From Halomonas eurihalina (lineage in GTDB: Bacteria > Pseudomonadota > Gammaproteobacteria > Pseudomonadales > Halomonadaceae): 64,000 nucleotides of DNA. The stretch is from assembly GCF_008274785.1 (NCBI RefSeq), contig NZ_VTPU01000001.1, positions 186,001 through 250,000 on the forward strand. The letters run 5' to 3'. Within the stretch, counting starts at the first letter, position 1. Each line of letters starts with the position of its first letter. Below are positions 60,398 through 64,000 of the stretch, piece by piece. A model generated the notes under the pieces. It saw only the letters and a list, made by a program, of their open reading frames with translations. It was not told the origin of the DNA and ran no database searches. A program made the position numbers and the translations under genes.

Positions 60398-62662
60398 TCA
60401 ACTCAACGTCAAGGAAGTCCCCAGCGGCAGGCGACGCAGGCGTTGCCCGATCGCCGCGTACAGGGCATTGGCCACCGCCGGCGCGATAGGTGGCACCCCT
60501 GGCTCGCCCACCCCGGTAGGCGGTTCGCTGGACGACACGATGTGTACTTCGACCTCGGGCATCTGGTTCATCCGCAGGACCTGATAGTTGTGGAAGTTGG
60601 ACTGCTGAACCACTCCTTCGTCGAGACTGATCTCGCCGGAGATGGCCGCAGCAAGACCAAAACCGATGCCACCTTCCATCTGCGCCTTGATCACGTCCGG
60701 ATTCACGGCCACGCCGCAGTCCACCGCGCACACCACCCGGTCGACCGAATAGCTGCCATCCGACTTGACGGTTACCTCCGCCACCTGGGCCACGAAGGAC
60801 GAGAAAGATTCATGCACGGCCACGCCGCGCCCCCGTTGCTCACCCTCGGCACCCGCGTCCAGCGGCTTCTCCCAACCGGCCTGCTCGGCTGCCAGTGTCA
60901 ACACGCCACGATGGCGCGGCTTGTCGTCCAGCAATGCCAGGCGATAGGCCACCGGGTCCTGCTCGGCCGCGACCGCAGCCTCGTCGATCAGGCACTCGGT
61001 GGAAAAGGCGGTATGCGTATGTCCCACCGAGCGCCACCACTGCACCGGTACGCCAATATCACTGGGCGTGGTGAGCTCGACCTGCAGATTGGGCACGCCA
61101 TAGGCCAGGTTGGCCGCGCCTTCCACCGAGGTCGCGTCCACACCCTCCTTGACCATGACGGACTCCATGGGCGTCCCCGTCATGATCGACTGTCCCACCA
61201 GGTGCTGATGCCAGGCCACGAGCTTGCCCTGCTCGTCCAGCGCCAGCCGCCCGCGATGCACGTTGAGCGGCCGGTAATAGCCGCCACGGGTATCGTCCTC
61301 GCGCATCCAGACCATCTTCACCGGCGCCTCGATACCATTCTCGCGGGCCGCCTTGGCGATGGACACGGCCTCGAGCACGAAATCGGACTGCGGGTTGGCG
61401 CGCCGACCGAAACTGCCGCCCGCGTATAGCTGGGCCAGCGAGACATTCTCCGGCGCGATGCCAAGCAGCTCGGCCACGGCCTGGCGATCCATGGTCTGCC
61501 ACTGTTCGCCGTTCCAGATGTCGCAGCGGTCGTCGCCGAGTTCCACCAGGCAGTTCATCGGTTCCATGGCAGCGTGGGCCAGATAGGGGAAGACATATTC
61601 CGCCTCGACCAGAGTCGCGGGCTTCTCCAGCGCTGCGGCGGCATCGCCATGCCGGGCGGCGACCTTGCCCTCCTGGCCGGCCAGTTCCTGAAAGTGGGCC
61701 ACGATCTCGTCCGTGCCCTGGGTGAAGGCCTCGCTCTCGTCCCACTCCAGCGACAATGCATCACGCCCCTGACTCGCCGCCCAGGTGTTGTCCGCCAGCA
61801 CCGCCACGCCCTCGAAGCGATGTGGCCCACCGGCGAAACGCACCACCCCGACCACTCCGGGAACCTCGCGTGCCTTGCTGTCATCGACCGACGCCAAGGT
61901 AGCGCCGAACGTCGGTGGATGCGCCGGCACCGCGATCAACATGCCAGGACGGGTCATGTCCTGGGTGAAGATGGCACTGCCATCGGTCTTTGCCGGGCTG
62001 TCCTGGCGTGGCGTGTCGAGCTTGCCGATCAGGCGAAAGTCGTCGGGATCCTTGAGCGTCACGTCCTCCGGCACCGGCAACTCGGCAGCCGCTTCGACCA
62101 GCTCACCGAAACCGCTCTCGTTACCGGATGGCTCGTGGCGCAAGCGCCCCTCGCGCACATGGATCTCCTCGGCAGGCACCTGCCAGCGTTCAGCGGCGGC
62201 CGCCACCAGCATGGCACGGGCCGTCGCGCCGGCATGCCGCATCTGCTCGTAGGAATTGGTAATGGCGGTACTGCCACCGGTGCCCTGCATGCCGAACGCC
62301 AAGTTCTTGTAGCGCTCGGCATCCGCCGGAGCCCCCTCCACGGATACATCGCGCCAGTCGGCGTCGAGCTCTTCGGCCACCAGGGTGGCGAGGCCGGTGT
62401 AGGTGCCTTGTCCCATTTCCAGATGCTTGGCGACCACGACCACCGCGCCATCGGTGCCAATGCGCACGAAGGCATTGGGGGAAAAGTCATCGCCTTCACC
62501 GGCTGCGGCCTCCTCCGCCTGCACCCGGCCGCCGCGCATCAGCAGGGGCGACAGGTAGACGCCCAGTGCCAGTCCGGCAGAACCCTGCAGGAAGTGACGA
62601 CGACTGATGTTGACGACCTCGGTGCGGGGCCGGGACGTCGGTTTGGGGTCGAAAATGCCCAT
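60398..62662 (-). CDS. molybdopterin-binding subunit of an isoquinoline 1-oxidoreductase-like hydroxylase
   Basis: A 754-residue protein of the xanthine oxidase family (IorB/aldehyde-oxidase type). A Tat signal [15 protein letters not shown] is near residue 20, so the enzyme is probably exported to the periplasm. [36 protein letters not shown] and [18 protein letters not shown] (Glu for catalysis) line the molybdenum site. GAGGAG before ATG 62662. The 13-base overlap with the 2Fe-2S subunit frame is typical of pair genes. Substrate (aldehydes or N-heterocycles) unknown. Confidence 0.9.
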   Translation of the reverse strand: MGIFDPKPTSRPRTEVVNISRRHFLQGSAGLALGVYLSPLLMRGGRVQAEEAAAGEGDDFSPNAFVRIGTDGAVVVVAKHLEMGQGTYTGLATLVAEELDADWRDVSVEGAPADAERYKNLAFGMQGTGGSTAITNSYEQMRHAGATARAMLVAAAAERWQVPAEEIHVREGRLRHEPSGNESGFGELVEAAAELPVPEDVTLKDPDDFRLIGKLDTPRQDSPAKTDGSAIFTQDMTRPGMLIAVPAHPPTFGATLASVDDSKAREVPGVVGVVRFAGGPHRFEGVAVLADNTWAASQGRDALSLEWDESEAFTQGTDEIVAHFQELAGQEGKVAARHGDAAAALEKPATLVEAEYVFPYLAHAAMEPMNCLVELGDDRCDIWNGEQWQTMDRQAVAELLGIAPENVSLAQLYAGGSFGRRANPQSDFVLEAVSIAKAARENGIEAPVKMVWMREDDTRGGYYRPLNVHRGRLALDEQGKLVAWHQHLVGQSIMTGTPMESVMVKEGVDATSVEGAANLAYGVPNLQVELTTPSDIGVPVQWWRSVGHTHTAFSTECLIDEAAVAAEQDPVAYRLALLDDKPRHRGVLTLAAEQAGWEKPLDAGAEGEQRGRGVAVHESFSSFVAQVAEVTVKSDGSYSVDRVVCAVDCGVAVNPDVIKAQMEGGIGFGLAAAISGEISLDEGVVQQSNFHNYQVLRMNQMPEVEVHIVSSSEPPTGVGEPGVPPIAPAVANALYAAIGQRLRRLPLGTSLTLS

Positions 62663-62673
62663 CGTCGATCTCC

Positions 62674-63132
62674 TCATGCCAGGGAAGTGGCGGCTTCATG
62701 AATGGCGGCGCGAATGCGTACATAAGTCGCGCAGCGGCAGATGTTGCCGTTCATCACCGAATCGATGTCGTCGTCGCTGGGATCGGCGTTTTCACTGAGC
62801 AGTGCCACGGCCGCCATGATCTGTCCGGACTGGCAATAACCGCACTGAACGACATCGAGCTTGCGCCAGGCCGCCTGCACCGCCTCGCCGATGCGCTCGT
62901 CACCCACTGCCTCGATCGTGGTGATCTCGCGCTCCCCCACCGCCGAGACGGGCGTGACACAGGAACGCGTCGCCTCACCGTCCAGATGCACGGTACAGGC
63001 GCCGCACAACGACATGCCGCAGCCATACTTGGTACCGGTCAGGCCCACCACATCGCGCAATGCCCACAGCAAGGGCATTTCGTCAGGCACATCCAGCTCA
63101 TGGGTCTGTCCATTGATCGTCAAGGTCGCCAT
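62674..63132 (-). CDS. 2Fe-2S subunit of the molybdenum hydroxylase
   Basis: A 152-residue protein with the plant-type cluster motif [20 protein letters not shown] and the second cluster CGYCQSGQI...[11 protein letters not shown], as in IorA/XdhC-type small subunits. It passes electrons from the Mo subunit onward, commonly to a cytochrome c. First gene of the pair, 11 bases upstream of the large subunit start. Confidence 0.93.
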   Translation of the reverse strand: MATLTINGQTHELDVPDEMPLLWALRDVVGLTGTKYGCGMSLCGACTVHLDGEATRSCVTPVSAVGEREITTIEAVGDERIGEAVQAAWRKLDVVQCGYCQSGQIMAAVALLSENADPSDDDIDSVMNGNICRCATYVRIRAAIHEAATSLA

Positions 63133-63286
63133 TTGCGCGTCTCCTCATCGCGTCTTGTTATTCTCGGCGCTTGCTGCACCGAAAACTGTCAGGCGACTAG
63201 ACAAGATAGCAGCTCGTGCCATTCACGCGGTCTACTTCAGGCATCCAGCCAGGGATCGTAGCGGCCAAAATCGACACTGCCCCGCG
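63133..63286. other. intergenic
   Basis: No gene, strong hairpin or repeat seen; presumably holds the promoter of the 2Fe-2S subunit gene on the minus strand. Confidence 0.3.
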
Positions 63287-63450
63287 TCAGGCCATAAAAA
63301 AGCGGCGGGCAAGGCCCGCCGCAGGCGGCATCATCAGTACCGGCGGCCAGGGCACTTCCTTGGCCTGCTTCACGGCGTGGGCGAACAGGTAGGCGAGCGT
63401 CACATAACCGGAGTACATCAGGTAGTCGACGCTGGCCGCGCTACCTTCCG
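63287..63450 (-). pseudogene. fragment resembling an acyl-CoA dehydrogenase C-terminal region
   Basis: One minus-strand frame reads ASVDYLMYSGYVTLAYLFAH, AVKQAKE, similar to the C-terminal helical domain of acyl-CoA dehydrogenases, and ends at TGA 63287-63289. No start or N-terminal domain is present. The similarity is from recall. Confidence 0.35.
63302..63322 (-). terminator. hairpin in the fragment region
   Basis: GCGGCGGGC-AAG-GCCCGCCGC with a T run (six T) on the minus strand; a typical intrinsic terminator of the broken gene. Confidence 0.7.
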
Positions 63451-63531
63451 CTCACGTGCCCAGAAGAACATCACCTTGCTGGTCAGCTCAGGTTCGTTGC
63501 CGCAAACAATCAAAGTAGACAGTGGGCGTTG

Positions 63532-64000
63532 CTACGTGATCACGTCCAGGAACCGAGCCAAGTGACGCCCGGATAGGGACGTATCCACCAGTTGACCGAC
63601 ACACTCCCGGCTGAAGTCATCCACGATGTTCAGCACGCGGAATCGATGCCCCGAGGCCAACTGATCCGAAACGAAGTCCATCGACCAGCGCTGGTTGAGC
63701 CTGTTCGGTAGCGCCATCGGCGTCCTTGGCCACACCAGCCATTTGCACCGGCGGGTCCGAACTTAATAGGCCATCCTCGCAGTACAAGCCGGTAGGTACG
63801 CTTGCGCGTTGATCACTAGCCCCTCCTGACGCAACAGCGCATGCAGTAGCAAGTAGCCGTATCGGGGGTAGCCCGTCGCTAAAGCTTGAAGGCATGTCCG
63901 AAGCAGCGCATCGTCTCGCGGTATCGCCTGATACCGAGCCACTGGTCGTGCCAGGCCCAGTAGTCGGCAGGCCCTTCGCTGGCAGAGCCAGCCGCCTATC
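63532..64000 (-). pseudogene. IS3-family (IS407-like) transposase OrfB remnant, runs off the window
   Basis: From the right edge leftward the minus strand reads GGWLCQRRACRLLGLARPVA, ALATGYPRYGYLLLHALLRQ, EGLVIN, then after at least two frame breaks WPRTPMALPNRLNQRWSMDF, VSDQLASGHRFRVLNIVDDF, SRECVGQ. This is the HTH_21 and start of the rve DDE domain (first catalytic Asp in MDFVSD). It stops at 63532, so the second Asp and Glu are missing. Dead. Confidence 0.8.

Noticed and set aside
59864..62701. plus frames of 521 and 375 codons opposite the molybdenum hydroxylase
   Set aside because: The minus strand holds a complete two-subunit enzyme; the plus frames are artefacts.

Overview
The window reads as a piece of a high-GC gammaproteobacterial chromosome, most likely Halomonadaceae (Halomonas or a close relative). 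The evidence is the dusB-fis-purH order, folX-folE, srkA, a comF-bioBFHCD block and protein sequences typical of that family; no rRNA is present, so genus is inference. A complete-looking lambdoid/HK97-type siphoprophage of about 38 kb sits in the 3' end of a tRNA-Leu(UAG) gene.

Layout. 1-2335: dusB 3' end, fis, purH. 2383-2499: a GAAGCTC x8 tandem repeat and a bidirectional terminator. 2541-7143 (minus strand): an aldehyde dehydrogenase (gabD-like), folX, folE, srkA, comF. 7112-11743: biotin operon bioB-F-H-C-D behind two BirA-type operators, one covering the comF start codon. 11789-11873: tRNA-Leu. 11851-50058: prophage between 25-bp direct repeats (attL/attR), with GTATGCC arm-type motifs at both ends. 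50188-51638: debris of an older element, a glycine-zipper lipoprotein, a DHFR-like reductase. 51833-63132: envelope proteins, a membrane transport-type protein, an Lrp-type regulator, bioA with its own BirA box, acetyltransferases, an SDR enzyme, a two-subunit molybdenum hydroxylase. 63287-64000: gene fragments and a broken IS3-type transposase.

Prophage logic. Integrase (12048-13301) is at the left end and an AlpA/excisionase-like protein (49697-49924) at the right end. A repressor (44462-44935) and a Cro-like protein (44085-44318) diverge. An 18-bp palindrome, ATCAGG-N6-CCTGAT, occurs between them and again on the -10 of a strong promoter at 45266-45294, so it is probably the repressor operator. 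Leftward transcription covers a tightly overlapping replication block (O- and P-like proteins, VRR-NUC nuclease), a possible late regulator, lysis genes (lambda-R-type transglycosylase, 3-TM holin), HNH/TerS/TerL packaging, HK97 head genes and a long-tail module ending in a TipJ-like tip protein. Rightward early genes include a DUF2786 protein and a phage-borne RdgC.

Most interesting points: two nearly identical LexA boxes in the prophage, one driving a two-gene cassette (DUF1654-like plus an unknown partner) that has two decayed relatives, one of them just outside attR; an AT-rich cargo block (16087-18158) of unrecognised genes beside a secreted nuclease; a programmed -1 frameshift signal joining the two tail chaperone frames; a 413-bp out-of-frame overlap of the O- and P-like genes; a PH-domain membrane protein inserted in the tail operon; and BirA control at both biotin loci with different half-site spellings.
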